A stretch of DNA of 64,000 nt, from NCBI GenBank assembly GCA_020055645.1, contig CM034547.1, positions 43,131,909 through 43,195,908 of the forward strand. The letters run 5' to 3'. Below, in pieces: positions 1-10,930 of the stretch. This DNA comes from Tomocerus qinae (Eukaryota > Arthropoda > Collembola > Entomobryomorpha > Tomoceridae). Both the position numbers and the translations under genes were made by a program. The notes beneath the pieces were generated by a model. That model was given only the letters and a program-made list of their open reading frames with translations. It had not been told where the DNA came from and ran no database searches. Numbering within the stretch: the stretch's first letter is position 1; every line of letters begins with the position of its first letter.

Positions 1-783
1 GTAATCAAGTAAGTAGCATTCATCGGTCGGCAAATCGTAACGTGCTTCGGATATGAAATCGTACCCGCAGAGTTGTAGTGTAGTTGGACCTCACACGTTG
101 TTTTTATCGGCTTCGAGTTCTGGTGGAAGCAAGCCTTTTGTGTAGTACCATATGATTCATTGTTCTTCCAATTGAATAGAAAAATAGATTGCTTGGGACC
201 ATAATACTACAGTACGCGTAAGTTGCGTCGCATTTGCTTGTGTGTGTACTGTAGTCATGTAGTGAACTCAGTGAAACTACTAAGTGTAATAAAGTGTATA
301 CGTATACGTTCGTACATCTACATTACATACCCATTTGTAATCTCTCAATTTCAATTTCAAACGATTTATTATACGCGATACCGCTGTACGGAAGACTACG
401 ATCTTCTTCACCACCTGGACAACCTTCTAAAAACTTTGTCACCTCCTTCTTCGTCAACATTGAAAGTTCTTTCTGAAACGTTATAAGATACATTCGATAA
501 TACAATTTAAGGAAAGTAGCTTGTTCTTACTGGTAACTGTAAAAAATAAAAACCTACGGAAAATCAAAATTGATTAATATTGAGTATCAAAATCAAAAGA
601 AAATCAAAATTGATTAAAGCTAAAAATTACCTGAAGAAGAAGAATCGTGCATTGAGTTTGGAACAAACTCAAATCCAGGTAAAAATCTTTTTTTCCGTTG
701 GATTTAATACCAGTTAAACAATGTCAAGCAAAATATAATATTGAAAATTTTCTAGCCTGGATTTGAGATTGTGGTATGGTGGC
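1..783. other. No gene seen; AT-rich flank
   Basis: I see no credible exon here. The short open frames have ordinary AT-rich composition and no splice context. Near 563-617 a short motif (ATCAAAATTGATTAA) occurs twice; similar words recur in the satellite at 44.6 kb. Confidence 0.5.
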
Positions 784-789
784 GGGTCA

Positions 790-945
790 GGGTAGGTACC
801 CGAAACCCGAACGGGTATATACCCGAACCCGAAAGCGTAAATACCCGAACCCGAAACCGTATATACCCGAACCCGAAACCGTATATACCCGAACCCGAAA
901 GCGTATGTACCCGAACCCGAAAGCGTATGTACCCGAACCCGAATG
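790..945. repeat. 22-bp minisatellite, left arm (ACCCGAACCCGAAACCGTAT)
   Basis: About seven tandem units of ACCCGAACCCGAAAnCGTAT(A/G)T. The array is mirrored at 2965-3200 on the other strand with more units, so the two arms have changed copy number independently. Confidence 0.9.
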
Positions 946-1144
946 ACTTATTTTCGGAATTTTTTTCCCCCAAAACACTCGAAAACTAAAAGTTCCCCAG
1001 GCAACACTAGTCTGTAGTCGAAGTCTGTACTTTGTCCCAATTAATCAATATTACACTTAATTACACCAACGGTGTTGTCCAAATAAGCAGTATATAGTCA
1101 AAACAAACCGTAATTAATAAAAATCTGCATTGTTTAGTCAATAC

Positions 1145-1337
1145 CAGTACCGTATTTAGAAGTCGATTTCGCAGGGGGCAATGGTATCATATGAGAATAT
1201 ATATTAGGCATATTCGCGCGAAGCGCGAAAAATTTTGGCTTATTTTGTCTAAAATGAGTCAAAAATAACTTAAAAACTCTTGGATTTCGGGGGGGGGGAG
1301 GCATTTGCCCCCAATGCCCCCCCTCAATACAGCCTTG
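1145..1337. mobile_element. 193-bp hAT-like MITE, 8-bp TSD GTCAATAC
   Basis: The segment is absent from the right arm of the surrounding foldback, which supplies an empty site with one GTCAATAC. Here the word occurs at 1137-1144 and again at 1338-1345. The ends are CAGTACCGTATTTAG and inverted CAAGGCTGTATTGAG. An 8-bp duplication with ends starting CA fits the hAT superfamily. It contains the palindrome TTCGCGCGAAGCGCGAA, a G run and a matching C run, and no coding capacity. Confidence 0.85.
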
Positions 1338-1424
1338 GTCAATACGCTTGTATTAATTAATCAAAACAATTCATGTAATTCAGTGTTAATTAGGGTAAAC
1401 ATACTGCAATTATTAAAAGTTAGC

Positions 1425-1660
1425 TTCAAATAATGTTATTCATCTTTGAATAATGCTATTCATCTTTGAATAATCTTATTCATCTTAGAATAATGTTATT
1501 CATCTTTGAATAATGTTATTCATCTTCGAATAATGTTATTCATCTTTGAATAATGTTATTCATCTTTGAATAATGTTATTCATCTTTGAATAATGAAAGC
1601 CTGCTTTAAATGATGATAAACAGCTCTGAATAATGGTAATCAGCTTTAAATAATGGTAAT
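1425..1660. repeat. 21-bp AT-rich minisatellite, left arm
   Basis: Tandem copies of AATAATGTTATTCATCTTTGA. The inverted counterpart is at 2340-2690 and is longer. Confidence 0.9.
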
Positions 1661-2339
1661 CGGCTTTAAATTCCTCAAAATAACCGTTGATTAGTATTCA
1701 AAGTGGAATTAATCGAAAATCACATTTAATAATCCACCGAAATGTAAATTAACTAATCGAAGTCAGCTTAAAATGTAATAAAAACAACTTTAATAATTTT
1801 ATTAGTAACTATTGCGTATTAATAACCCAAAAGCAAAACCTTTTAGTTTAAATAAGTTTTAATCAGGAATAACAAGCTTTGATTAAAACCAAATAACCTG
1901 TAAGTAAAACATCTTTTAATTAGATTAAGTATTCGTAGAGAGCGCCAAAAACCTTCTTAGTTTTGCTTACGTCCTACGGGATGTCTCAGTGTGAGTTAAT
2001 AATATTAGGCGACTATTCTTGATTATTTAATGTATCGCACTTTCACTTCATGAATGCAATATCATTGTTATGGTGATTACTGCCTACAAATGTTTTACAT
2101 ACAGGTTATTTGGTTTTAATTAAAGCTTGTTATTCCTGATTAAAACTTATTTAAACTAAAAGGTTTTGCTTTGGGTTATTAATACGCAATAGTTACTAAT
2201 AAAATTAATAAAGTTGTTTTTATTACATTTTAAGCTGACTTCTATTAATTAATTTACATTTCAGTGGATTATTAAATGTGAATGTGATTTTCGATTAATT
2301 CCACTTTGAATATACTAATCAACGGTTATTTTGAGGAAT

Positions 2340-2690
2340 TTAAAGCCGATTACCATTATTTAAAGCTGATTACTATTATTTAAGGCTGATTACCATTATT
2401 CAGAGCTGTTTATCATTATTCAAAGATGAATAACATTATTCAAAGGTGAATAAGATTATTCAAAGATGAATAACATTATTCAAAGATGAATAACATTATT
2501 CAAAGATGAATAACATTATTCAAAGATGAATAAGATTATTCAAAGATGAATAACATTATTCAAAGATGAATAACATTATTCAAAGATGAATAACATTATT
2601 CAAAGATGAATAACATTATTCAAAGATGAATAAGATTATTCAAAGATGAATAGTATTATTCAAAGATGAATAACATTATTTGAAGCTAAC
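2340..2690. repeat. 21-bp AT-rich minisatellite, right arm
   Basis: Tandem copies of TCAAAGATGAATAACATTATT, complement of the left-arm array, grading inward into divergent units around TTTAAAGCTGATTACCATTA. Confidence 0.9.
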
Positions 2691-2961
2691 TTTTAATAAT
2701 TGCAGTATGTTTACAATAATTAACACTGAATTACATGAATTGTTTTGATTGATTAATACAAGCGTATTGACTAAACAATGCAGATTTTTATTAATTACGG
2801 CTTGTTTTGACTATATACTGCTTATTTGGACAACGCCGTTGGTATAATTAAGTGTAATATTGATTAATTGGGACAAAGTACAGACTTCGACTACAGACTA
2901 ATGTTGCCTGGGGAACTTTCAGGTTTCGAGTGTTTTGGGGAAAAAAATTCCGAAAATAAGT

Positions 2962-3205
2962 CATTCGGGTTCGGGTACATACGCTTTCGGGTTCGGGTAT
3001 ATACGCTTTCGGGTTCGGGTATATACGGCTTCGGGTTCGGGTATATACGGTTTCGGGTTCGGGTATATACGGTTTCGGGTTCGGGTATATACGGTTTCGG
3101 GTTCGGGTATATACGGTTTCGGGTTCGGGTATATACGGTTTCGGGTTCGAGTATATACGGTTTCGGGTTCGGGTATATACCCGTTCGGGTTTCGGGTACC
3201 TACCC
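2962..3205. repeat. 22-bp minisatellite, right arm
   Basis: About eleven tandem units of GGGTTCGGGTATATACGGTTTC, the reverse complement of the left-arm array. A degenerate relative (CGGTTTTCGGGTCTACGG) occurs alone at 9185-9270. Confidence 0.9.
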
Positions 3206-3356
3206 TGACCCTATGGTGGCTGGGGTGTGGTGGCGACAAAAGACTTAGAATATTTTTGGCGAATTTTCTGGAAATGACCATTTGTAGGATTATCATAGAC
3301 TAAGTATTCATAGCAGAAAAAGGCTGTTTCAGGCTTAATCTTAGTATATGTAGGAT

Positions 3357-3543
3357 CAGGCACGTATCTAGAAATTTGTTGAAGGGGGGCGGAAACAAAA
3401 ATTATATCAAAAATAAAACATATTCGCGCGAAGCGCGAAAAAATTTTGCAATTTTTGGCCATTTTTGAGAAGAAAATTTCTTTTTCCTCAGATTTAGGGG
3501 GGGGGGCGCTGCGCCCCCCCGCACCCTACTAAATACGTGCTTG
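3357..3543. mobile_element. 187-bp hAT-like MITE, 8-bp TSD TGTAGGAT
   Basis: Second copy of the family at 1145-1337. Terminal inverted repeats CAGGCACGTATCTAG and CAAGCACGTATTTAG match at 13 of 15 positions. The flanking TGTAGGAT at 3349-3356 and 3544-3551 is a perfect 8-bp target duplication. The internal TTCGCGCGAAGCGCGAA palindrome and G/C runs are shared. Confidence 0.88.
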
Positions 3544-3596
3544 TGTAGGATTATTAGGTCTCTGTCTCTATTGAATATAGGGCTCATTTTTTAGTA

Positions 3597-4239
3597 TACC
3601 GTATTAATCGAATTAATTCTCCGAGTTGTTATTGTTTCATTGACCTTTTTTTAGCTTCTGAAAACGATGAAAATCGATATAGTTAACTAGGGTGGTAAAT
3701 TATTTCGATACGGAGAATTATTGTACACACAGTTAATTTTTACTAAAGTCCGGATGCATAAAAAAGTATATTATTTCTCGACTATCATATTTCCCATTAT
3801 GGAGACTAAGGTAAACACGTGCTCTCAAATATATCTACTACCTGACCTGGGTCCTATTACACCGTTGCTTTGAAATTTGCATTTTACACTTTGCAAAATG
3901 TGTATCCAGGAACTGGGTGCAATGGGATAAATTCTGTAAGCGCATCTGGCCTCGAAAATTCAATTTGAATACTAATTTGCACTTTGCATAGGTTTGCATA
4001 ACCTCAAGAGGTTTTGCGCAGTTGAATTATAGAAATTGTAAAGTGCGTGTGCAAATTGCAAAGCAACGGTGTAATAGGCCCTGATCTACTGAAGCTTATA
4101 GATTGGGATTGCGAATTATTTCGATTCGGAGAATTATTGCTCAAATGCTATTATTTTGCTCTTGAAAACGATAAAAATCGAAATAGTTACCAGGGGTAGC
4201 ACTATTTCAATACGGAGAATTAAATCGATTAATACGGTA
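3597..4239. mobile_element. MITE with TACCGTATTAATCG ends
   Basis: Inverted ends TACCGTATTAATCG and CGATTAATACGGTA, followed inward on both sides by AATTCTCCG words. A second inverted pair, GGGTCCTATTACACCGTTGC at 3849 and its near-complement ending at 4081, delimits a nested MITE of about 233 bp. No coding content. I could not identify a convincing target duplication. Confidence 0.7.
3849..4081. mobile_element. Nested MITE, GGGYCTATTACACCG ends
   Basis: The terminal inverted repeats agree over about 30 bp (CTATTACACCGTTGCTTTG on both sides). The interior is AT-rich and noncoding. It lies inside the 3597-4239 element. Confidence 0.75.
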
Positions 4240-5439
4240 TCTGTGCTCGATAGATACACTTTTGTTTAAGGTTGCTCATCATGCACGCCTGCATAGCAAC
4301 CGCATGGACCTATCTAAATGCGTGTTAAAAAATGCTTTACATCAAGCTTTATTCCTCCCGAAGATTACGGCCGATTTTTATGGGACTTACATTTTTGGAA
4401 TCCTGGACAATCGAGAAACACAGGAGGGCGGATGGACTTTTGATATTATTGCTTTAAATGGTGCAAAAAATCAACATTTTATAAAAACTAAAACTGATTC
4501 ACTTTTTTTGGAATTCGATTTTTTTAAAAGCATTTAAAGCAATAATATCAAAAGTCCATCCGCCCTCCTGTGTTCCTCGATAGTCCAGGATTCTAAAAAT
4601 GTAAGTCTCATAAAAATCGGCCGTAATCTTCGGGAGGAATAGAGAAGTCCGGACAAAGAAGGGCGGATAATATTTTCAATAGGCAATTACCTTGGCAACT
4701 TAGCATTTTAAATGTTATGTGAATGACATGTGACCCGAATTTCGACATCAATAGAGCCACATTTGAGAAAATTAAACAGAGAAAGCTTTTAAAAATGGAT
4801 AAAAAGGTGGTTATTACCAGTTCACACCTTAGTAAGTTAAACCAACGACGAAAGCGCTCTATAAACTTAAATTTAACAATAAAAGAAGTTCGAAAGCGGA
4901 GTAAAAACAGTGGTCAGCTATACATTTCTTCTGTAGGAAACCCAGTTCCAGGAAAGCACCGCCAGAAGTAAATATTGTATACCAATTTAAAATGCACATT
5001 CCGATTCTGAGAAGTTAGTCGCAGAACAGTTCATACTTATGACGTTATTTTCCTTCCAGGGAAAAATTCCAATAATCCCAGTTACATTCACACCTCAATC
5101 CAAATACGGAGTACTGAGAACAATTCCAGGGATGGAAAATATATTTGGTTTGAGGGTGCTGATGCTTACAGGGATTGTAAAAAATAAACAACGAGGAAAA
5201 TTTCAGGGATGAAACAAATAACATTGAGTCATTCCAGGCATCGAAAATATCAAATTGCAATAGGCATGCATATCTTTAACTTTACTCGAGTACTGTACAT
5301 TGTCCTGCGCTGTATTAATGTATTGTAACCTACATAAATAATTTCGAAATATTCATAATCTGGTCAAATATTTTGTAGTTCGTAGTTATACGATATTTAT
5401 AACCAGATATATCAAGAAAAACAATAAAATAAAAAATAT

Positions 5440-6345
5440 AACATGTAAAAACCTGGAAAAATATACGGTGAGAATGCCAGATAAACTAAAAAACAAGGCA
5501 CTATTTAGAGATTGTGGTATGATAAAATAATGAAATTTTACAAAAGTATTCTCCAAAATATCTCCCCGTGAGTTGAAAGCTATTCCCTTGCAACCCCTAA
5601 CAGATATCGAACAGACTATATGTAATTTTATTAGTAGTTGACGATAATTTCAAAATCAGGTACATTTAAACATGACAGAAGTCTAACGTTTTGTATATTA
5701 AAAGTAGAAAACTACAGGCCCAATTTCTTTAAATGGCGTTTTCAATAAACAACAGCATTATCTGTATTAGTTATGAACAAAATTTTGACATTAAATTAAA
5801 TTTTTATACACCCCTCATATTAGGTGTGCAATCATGTTATGATTTGAAGAAAACAAATAAAAAATTGCCGTATATCGTCAACTCTCCGTAAAGCGCCATC
5901 CACACCGACGGCGTAACCGATACGCTCGTAACAGTTACAACACGATAGCGTATCGGTTACGTCGTCGTTGTGGCTGGCGCTTAACTCCTTTATTGACATT
6001 AAAGTTATGCTATTTTGTAAAAGGCGTACAAAAATATAAGGGCAACAAATTCCTCTTTTACGAAATATTTTCCATCCCTACATAGACGGGCCAGGAAAAC
6101 ACAACTACATTTTGAGGTTTCGGATTATGTACTCATGTCACAAAACAAATAGTTAAAGTCAAAAGTAAAACAAATAGCGTTAAATAAGATAGTTAAATTG
6201 ACTTAACTTTAAACTCGCGGGGAGATATTTAGGGGAATACTTTTGTAAAATTTCATTATTTTCTCATACCGCAATCTCTAAATAATGCCTTGTTTTTTTC
6301 TGGAGTTCTCACCATATATTTCTCCAGGTTTTTACCTGTTATATT
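5440..6345. repeat. Large imperfect palindrome inside the TTAA foldback
   Basis: The arms share TAAAAACCTGG, TATACGGTGAGAATGCCAG, AAACAAGGCA and ATCTCCCCG in inverted order. The same arm sequence forms the arms of the foldback at 22.0-23.0 kb, so this is a dispersed family. Confidence 0.75.
5892..5980. repeat. Short GC-rich hairpin
   Basis: The inverted words GGCGTAACCGATACGCT and AGCGTATCGGTTACGTC flank a loop of about 20 bp. The outer stem GCGCCA/TGGCGC extends it. It could be a small MITE. Confidence 0.6.
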
Positions 6346-6355
6346 TATAAATAAC

Positions 6356-6758
6356 GGCTGAAATTAGGCAGCGGTACTTTGTTGCCAGCATGTTGTACTG
6401 TTGAGCATTGAGCTCAGAGCAGCAGTGCACTGGCTTATATTAGGTTAATGTTAATGTGTCTCTGTTGCCGCTAAAGGTTTAACCTGTGTCGCCGCTAGTG
6501 TTTGTAGCGTGTCGCCACTGTTGCCGCTAGTGTTTGTAGCGTGTCGCCACTGTTGCCGCTAGTGTTTGTAGCGTGTCGCCACTGTTGCCGCTAGTGTTTG
6601 TAGCGTGTCGCCACTGTTGCCGTTAGTGTTTGTAGCGTGTCGCCACTGCACTGTCTCCGCTGTTATGCCGTTGCGGCTAAGCCCCGATATCCCCCAACGG
6701 CAACAGCGGAGACAAAGTAACATGACAACAAAGTACCGTTGCCTAAAATCAGCCAAAA
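6356..6758. mobile_element. MITE with internal 32-bp minisatellite
   Basis: The inverted ends GGCTGAAATTAGGCA and TGCCTAAAATCAGCC, extended by CGGTACTTTGTTG, enclose about five units of GTGTCGCCACTGTTGCCGCT plus AGTGTTTGTAGC (6484-6650). It is noncoding. The minus-strand open frame through the array is a periodicity artefact. A related end occurs at 62.4 kb. Confidence 0.75.
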
Positions 6759-7204
6759 ACTAGATAGTCATAGTTGTATGATCTACAATTGAAACGGTTT
6801 ACAAATGTTGACTCTATTGTCGGTTATGTAGGGATGGCTGTCTGGTGAACTTTCGGCCATAAAATGAGAATTGCAATTTCTATATTTTGTTTACAAAATT
6901 TCTAGAAATTATCCGCCCTTATTTGGCCGGACTACTGAATAAAGCTTGATGTAAAGCATTTTTTAACACGCATTTAGATAGGCCCATGCGGTTGCTATGC
7001 AGGCGTGATGAGCAACCTTAAAACTTCGATTTCTGGCCTGTCGCATGTCCTTTCGACGTATTCTCAATTTCCTCCCAAGGCCCAAGGTATCGAAATACCC
7101 ATGTGTTTTAGGAAAAAACCCTCGACCCCGGGTTTTTTGGGTTTAAGGTGGGGGTATTCCTATTTACAGTTAGTTACACTGAATATCAAATTGGCCCTTA
7201 ACTT

Positions 7205-7540
7205 TTTTTTAGCAAAGTCCCTAAGGATCTGAGACGACTGGTCATACACACATATAGTAAATTTGAAAAAGATACATCGAAACTTTCTTCATCGTTTCCT
7301 TATTGAAAATTTGACAGTTTCGACTTCTTTTTCTAAGATACTGCAGTTTGAAAATTGAAACTTGGTTTTTTGGTCAAAATGTTTAGTTAAAAACTGCGAT
7401 ATCTTAGACAACAAAGTTGAAAGTATGAAATTTTCAATAAGGAAACGATGAAGAAAGTATCGATGCATCTTTTTCAAATTTACTATATGTGTCTAGGACC
7501 AGTCGTCTCAGATCCTTAGGGACTTTGCGAAAAAAAGTCG
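7205..7540. mobile_element. Hairpin MITE (AGCAAAGTCCCTAAGGATCTG family)
   Basis: The whole unit folds on itself: AGCAAAGTCCCTAAGGATCT near 7210 is mirrored near 7530, and about 130 bp of arm match inward (CATCGTTTCCTTATTGAAAA on one side, its complement on the other). Relatives are at 58772-59100 and, more distantly, 14826-15028. Confidence 0.8.
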
Positions 7541-8470
7541 AAATTTTTGTATTGCCCATGACCAACTTGGTAGTCAAGTAGCTTAGTAAATTGTCTGATC
7601 TGTCAACTAATTATATATCCTTGGCTGGATAGGCGCTAAAATATAAATCTTTCAAAACATTTTTGTTTGTATTTTGGTATATCATTGAAAAAAATTGTAT
7701 CACATAACGTAATAGGACAACTATTTTCACTATTTTAAGGAAAATTCATTCAAAACTAGAAACAAATAGATAAATTACCTAAATTGGCTCTACAACTTCT
7801 CCAGCCGCTACTCACAGGCAATTTAATTTACTTATTTAAGGAAATCAGAACCATCTCTTCTATAGAAGTCATATCATTGATCATCTATATTATTCTAATT
7901 GCATTTATTTTGTACCTTTTTTGGTGACAAAGAGTGTGATGAATTTAATTTCATAGTATTTGTGATTTGGTGACTAATGTGATATTGAGTTTGAGTTTAT
8001 TGACAATTGAACTAACAGTTTTAGAACTTTGTTCTCTCCCATTCACTCCCATCACAGCCATTCTAACATTCTAATATTAATAAAAAGTTTATATTATGAT
8101 ATGACTCTATGACTGAATGCTAACAAGCAATAATTGAAAATAGTCAATCAAATCGGAAGACGGAGCAGAATGGTGGTCTATATAGCCGAAGATGTTAGGA
8201 ATAGTCATAGTGTCACAGTCAAAATCGCAATTCTTATATTCCCACAGAAAAGTTCAATATATTATGCATAGGACGGGCTTTGGATTCTGGTTTTTTGAAT
8301 AGTATTCATAATTTTAAATAATATCCATAGAGATTTTATTATTTACTAAAACATGAAAAGAGAATATCCGGTTTGGCTGAACTTCCCGGCCTAACAGACT
8401 ATTGTTTATATTTAAAACGCATTGCCCGGCTCGGGCCCATAGAAATGTTTAAGTGACGGCATAGTAAAAA
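7541..8470. other. No gene seen
   Basis: AT-rich, with no supported exon, repeat array or inverted repeat that I could recognise. Confidence 0.4.
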
Positions 8471-8474
8471 AGTA

Positions 8475-8720
8475 TTTCACCTATAGTAACCACTTTTTGA
8501 TGATAAACAGAAGTATTGTATTCTGAAGCCAACACAGGGCTGTATACTACCCACCCTCGCCCTGTTAAGGGGGCTGTTCCTGAATTAATTCGAAAGTTTG
8601 AAATATTTCGAAATTCAAACAAAAATATGCATTTAATGTTAGTCGAAACCCATAGCCCTACCAACCGACAAGCTAACTGTATACGGAGATATGCAAAATG
8701 CAAACACTCGACAGTAGTGC
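8475..8720. repeat. Dispersed repeat, inverted copy at 10.49-10.93 kb
   Basis: The block containing GGGGGCTGTTCCTGAATT, CATAGCCCTACCAACCGACA and GTATACGGAGATATGC is found in pieces and in inverted order between 10490 and 10930. The pieces between 8.5 and 10.9 kb may be the remains of one composite foldback. The open frames on both strands here are repeat sequence. Confidence 0.55.
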
Positions 8721-9184
8721 AATACTCAAAATAACAAAATATTTACACCCGAGTTCCTAATTTTGAATGGGATGTGTATCTATTTAATAATGGGAGCCAA
8801 TACCAACAGCAATCTGCAGAATGTTCATGAATGTAGCCTACCACTTTTGGTGATGCCAAAAGAATGAGTTTTGTTTTGCTTTCCTTCTGCAGCCAGTTTG
8901 AATAGGATAAAACCGAGGGGATCGGTGGATGTATCCATGACGACGGGCTTCTCCCAGCTAAAAGTTAAAAGGTTAAGATAAGTTGGAGGCTAATACATTG
9001 AAATGCCTGTTGTACAAAAATCTCGAGTACGGTTGAATGGTGGTGAAAAGTGTGTTAAATGGAAATTTAAAGTACGGATCTAGACCTCGGACCCAACCAA
9101 GGCTCTTACATTTTCAAAATGTGGCCTTGTGACCGAGAAATCGGCACCGACATTTTCGTGCCATTAAAAAAACCGCGCGAAAAT

Positions 9185-9270
9185 CGGTTTTCGGGTCTGG
9201 GTGATTCGGTTTTTGGGTCTACGGTATTCGGTTTTCGGGTCTACGGCTTTCGGGTCTGCGGTAGGTCCCT
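9185..9270. repeat. Short CGGTTTTCGGGTCT minisatellite
   Basis: Four to five degenerate units of CGGTTTTCGGGTCTACGG. It resembles the 22-bp array in the foldback at 0.8-3.2 kb and may be an eroded fragment of one. Confidence 0.6.
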
Positions 9271-9599
9271 TCAATTTTTCGGATATTCATATATTGCCTA
9301 AAAATCCGGTCAAGTATAAGACAGTTAACATTTTAAACTTTTTCATGAAACCTTCTTGACATTTGCTTCAAAATTGGCAAAAGTCCTGGCCCGATTTTCT
9401 AGTGTAGTACATGGTCGGAATGGCAAACGGATTGGCTAGGCTGCATCGGAGAAAATAATCGATATTCCTCCCAGTTTATAAATATACATTTTATATTTTA
9501 AACTGTTGAAATCTTGACAAAATTTGGACAAGTGTTCCATCATTGCTGACGCCAAATCATTTAAGAACATAGATGTAAACCAAATGTAAACATGTTATT

Positions 9600-10450
9600 T
9601 TGAGTTCCAAGAAAAGGGGAATTTTTTTCTCAAACTAGTAAAAAATTTCGCGCTCCGAGCGATTATTTGCCTTTTTTAGGCCTTTTTTGACTTATTTCCA
9701 TCAAAAAATTCCAAAAAGTTTTTTATAATGAAAATACCTATTGGAAATCTTATCCCCCTCAAGGCATGAAAAAGGTTGCCTTTTTGCTAGCAAAAAGGCA
9801 AAAAGCCACCTTTTTGCCTTTTTGTGCTTTTTGTCTTTTTGGAGTAGTCACCGCCACCTGTGATACTTCATTAAAGCTAACTTTTGTAGACTGTCCCGTC
9901 CTACATATTCAAATATTCAGATAAATTGCAGATGCTAGTTAGATTTTTTGATTATTAAACTATTTATTACTAATACTGCACAATTCAAAATGAACTATAA
10001 TGTATTCGTGACAACTGACAAACCGTATAATAACAAATGAGCCAGGTTGAACATCTGCGTATTGTGTACAATATTATATGAGATATATCAACCAAAATAT
10101 CCAGTATTTGACTGGTACTGGTTAGCACTTAGCACAGCTTCTTCTGTGCTTCTTCTGTGCTTCACAGTGCAGGTTCTTGTTTTTTCCTCATGTTTTTTTA
10201 AAATTGCTTACAATGTTAGTTTGTTGTTTTCGATTGTTTTATTGTCTAATGAATGACCGATTGAAGATTAAGATAATTAAGAATTGCTGTTTTTTAAAAT
10301 CGCATTTCTTGTTCACATCCTTGGTTGTCAACATGTCTATTGCTAATTACCCCATTTAATAGCAAAAGGCAAAAAGGTAGCTTTTTGCTGATTTTGCTAG
10401 GCAAAGGCAAGCAAAAAGGCGAAAAGGTAGCTTTTTGCCTTTTCATCATG
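9600..10450. repeat. Two patches of AAAAGGCAAAAAG low-complexity repeat
   Basis: Patches at about 9660-9845 and 10355-10445 are built from GCAAAAAGG/CCTTTTTGC words in both orientations, able to form local hairpins. The DNA between them contains no supported gene. Confidence 0.55.
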
Positions 10451-10549
10451 CCCTGCCCCTCCAAAACTCAGTTCTGTATACGTGCTTGATACAGGTAGCT
10501 TGTCGGTTGGTAGGGCTATGGGTTTCAGCTATGTATGAATGTTATATGG

Positions 10550-10770
10550 GGTGTACTGCCTCAATACACAGTGATAGTACTGGGCGCAGACCTCATTACG
10601 GGCCTATTGCCAACTCCCTCAACACTGGTATTGTTTGTTAGTTAATACCCGAGAAGCCAAAGGCTGTTATTTACGAGTCACTGTTGTAGGACTGTTATCG
10701 GAAGTCCACTAGCCCAACAAAGACAAGTTATCCAAGCTACTCGGAAACACGCATTGATTAATTAGACGAC
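10550..10770. repeat. Dispersed repeat, inverted copy at 60.64-60.86 kb
   Basis: It shares GTTAATACCCGA, GACTCGTAAATGACAGCC-like words, TTTGTTGGGCTAGT and CGGGCC blocks with 60640-60860 in reverse orientation, at roughly 85% identity by eye. No coding sense was found in either copy. Confidence 0.65.
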
Positions 10771-10930
10771 TGAGTACGCTACCAAACCAACGTGGCTGGG
10801 TGGGTTTTGGCTAACATTAAAAGCATATTTTGTTTGAATTTCGGAAATATTTCAAACTTTCAGGAACACTTATAATTCAGGAACAGCCCCCTTAATATGG
10901 AGAGAACTTGTCGTATACAGCCCCTGTATG

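Larger units (their letters stand above)
784..3211. mobile_element. Foldback element with minisatellite arms
   Basis: The ends are inverted copies starting GGGTCAGGGTAGGTACCCGA at 784 and ending with its complement at 3211. Going inward, each arm holds a GC-richer 22-bp-type minisatellite, a unique block around CTGCATTGTTTAGTCAATAC, an AT-rich 21-bp minisatellite, and about 250 bp of matching sequence, around a loop at about 1920-2095. No coding gene is inside; open frames through the minisatellites are artefacts of repeat periodicity. The left arm is interrupted by the small insertion at 1145-1337. Confidence 0.8.
4270..7017. mobile_element. 2.75-kb foldback with TTAA target duplication
   Basis: The ends GGTTGCTCATCATGCACGCC and inverted GGTTGCTCATCACGCCTGC are each flanked by TTAA (4266-4269 and 7018-7021). 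TTAA duplication is the hallmark of piggyBac- and Kolobok-type transposition. The interior is nested: a local hairpin (4350-4642), a palindrome (about 5440-6345), a 90-bp hairpin (5892-5980) and a minisatellite element (6356-6758). No transposase is visible. A related copy, also ending at TTAA, lies near 43.3-43.5 kb. Confidence 0.8.

Noticed and set aside
752..989. 60-90 aa open frames on both strands through 0.75-0.99 and 2.87-3.30 kb
   Set aside because: They read the 22-bp minisatellite in several frames and strands at once; the Gly/Phe- or Pro/Asn-rich products are translation of the repeat, with no exon signals.
4262..4537. Similar frames at 4.26-4.54 kb and 43.19-43.46 kb (shared YIFG...GG...FDI)
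   Set aside because: The similarity is at DNA level within a TTAA-flanked repeat; the frame also runs into its own local hairpin. Not treated as coding.
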